This document shows, piece after piece, positions 59,845 through 60,475 of a DNA stretch of 60,475 nucleotides. The notes below the pieces were generated by a model. The model saw nothing but the letters and a program-made list of their open reading frames with translations. It was not told the origin of the DNA and did not search any database. The translations under genes and the position numbers were made by a program. The stretch spans positions 1 to 60,475 of the forward strand of contig NZ_NHRX01000006.1 in NCBI RefSeq assembly GCF_016653115.1. Reading direction: 5' to 3'. Origin of the DNA: Rhodocyclus purpureus (GTDB lineage Bacteria; Pseudomonadota; Gammaproteobacteria; Burkholderiales; Rhodocyclaceae). Every line of letters begins with the position of its first letter. Within the stretch, counting starts at the first letter, position 1.

Positions 59845-60475
59845 AACTGCGAAGGGATGAAGCAAAGACTCTGCGCGGAGCAACAGCCCGTCATCGCGAG
59901 CCCGCAGGGCGTGGCGATCCAGTGCCAGGGCTGGTATCGGGTCGCCCGTGGATGGCTGGCAAGGGCGAGGGGACGGAGGAACGAACTGGATTGCCACGGC
60001 GCTACGCGCCTCGCAATGACGGGATAGCGGCGCCTCATCCGAGCCCGCAGCGCGTGGCAATCCAGATAGCGCGTCATCGCGAGCCCGTAGGGCGTGGCGA
60101 TCCAGTGCGTAGGGCCTATATCGGGTTGCCCGTGGATGGCTGGCAAGGGCGAGGGGACGGAGGAACGAACTGGATTGCCACGGCGCTACGCGCCTCGCAA
60201 TGACGGGATAGCGGCGCGTCATCCGAGCCCGCAGCGCGTGGCAATCCAGATAGCGCGTCATCGCGAGCCCGCAGGGCGTGGCGATCCAGTGCCAGGGCTG
60301 GTATCGGGTTGCCCGTGGATGGCTGGCAAGGGCGACGAGACAGCGGACCGAACTGGATTGCCACGGCGCTACGCGCCTCGCAATGACGGGATAGCGGCGC
60401 CTCATCCGAGCCCGCAGCGCGTGGCAATCCAGATAGCGCGTCATCGCGAGCCCGTAGGGCGTGGCGATCCAGTGC
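59845..60475. repeat. Tandem 183/184-bp palindromic repeat array, copy C (runs off window)
   Basis: Left arms CGTCATCGCGAGCCC begin at 59889, 60072, 60256 and 60439, so the period is 183, 184 and 183 bp; three full units and part of a fourth are visible. Each unit holds a left arm, about 65 bp of spacer, a right arm (ACTGGATTGCCACGG to CTCGCAATGACGGG) and a second left-arm-like piece (TCATCCGAGCCCGCAGCGCG). The array starts 5 bp after the receptor stop with the segment CTGCGAAGGGATGAAGCAAAG, also seen in copy A. Open frames through it are spurious. Confidence 0.9.

Noticed and set aside
59818-60444. Minus-strand ORFs in the repeat array with recurring SRHCEARSAVAIQ-type peptides (also 57510-60146, 48432-49124, 30388-30597)
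   Set aside because: They are translations of the palindromic repeats; the same peptide recurs with each repeat unit and has no start signal.
59845-60475. CRISPR array
   Set aside because: Units are 183/184 bp with near-identical spacers and inverted arms. There are no short unique spacers and no cas genes.

Overview
This is a GC-rich (mostly well above 60%) chromosomal segment of a betaproteobacterium. The order leuC - entericidin-type lipoprotein - leuD - leuB - asd - truA - trpF - trpB - trpA - accD - folC - SPOR protein - cvpA - purF - metZ is a betaproteobacterial arrangement. Together with the many PAS/GGDEF/EAL and hybrid-kinase proteins it fits Rhodocyclales, possibly a Candidatus Accumulibacter relative. 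That placement is an inference from gene content and order; no database was searched.

Layout. 1-1282: tail of an unidentified gene, dksA, and a Pro-Arg-His tRNA cluster with its own promoter and terminator. 1283-6804: two parallel signalling units, each led by the same roughly 70-bp palindrome-containing element, then a small ORF beginning MDHL, then a response regulator (REC-winged helix in one, REC-PAS-GGDEF-EAL in the other); a GAF-PAS-PAS-LuxR regulator lies between them. 6907-9302: a possible Cys-rich small protein and a secreted patatin fused to a beta-barrel. 9437-14881: a tightly coupled operon of serine-type sulfatase, radical SAM maturase and outer-membrane channel, plus a flavin reductase. 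15099-22246: an ArnT-like glycosyltransferase, rpmE, rho, trxA, 7-Fe ferredoxin, CBS protein and long-chain acyl-CoA ligase. 22254-24506: a membrane diguanylate cyclase whose sensor carries a c-type haem motif.

24732-46041: aroC, an MFS transporter, an M48 lipoprotein protease, then the large leucine/aspartate/tryptophan/fatty-acid/folate/purine/methionine biosynthetic block. This block is interrupted between asd and truA by an island with hicAB plus a third small gene, an EcfT-like membrane protein, and an mntA-hepT toxin-antitoxin pair; in related genomes fimV often sits here. 46330-53321: an RhlE helicase, an alpha/beta hydrolase and a 1393-residue SNF2 protein. 53439-59840: a four-gene operon with every junction overlapping by 4 bp: REC-histidine kinase, YfiR-family periplasmic protein, CHASE8-type hybrid kinase and TonB-dependent receptor. 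It reads as an outer membrane-to-cytoplasm signalling relay and is my best candidate for an undescribed system.

A family of palindromic repeats (arms like CGTCATCGCGAG and CTCGCAATGACG) occurs at three places, always just behind stop codons: once after leuD, as two to three units of about 176 bp after the hydrolase, and as 183/184-bp tandem units that run off the right edge of the window.
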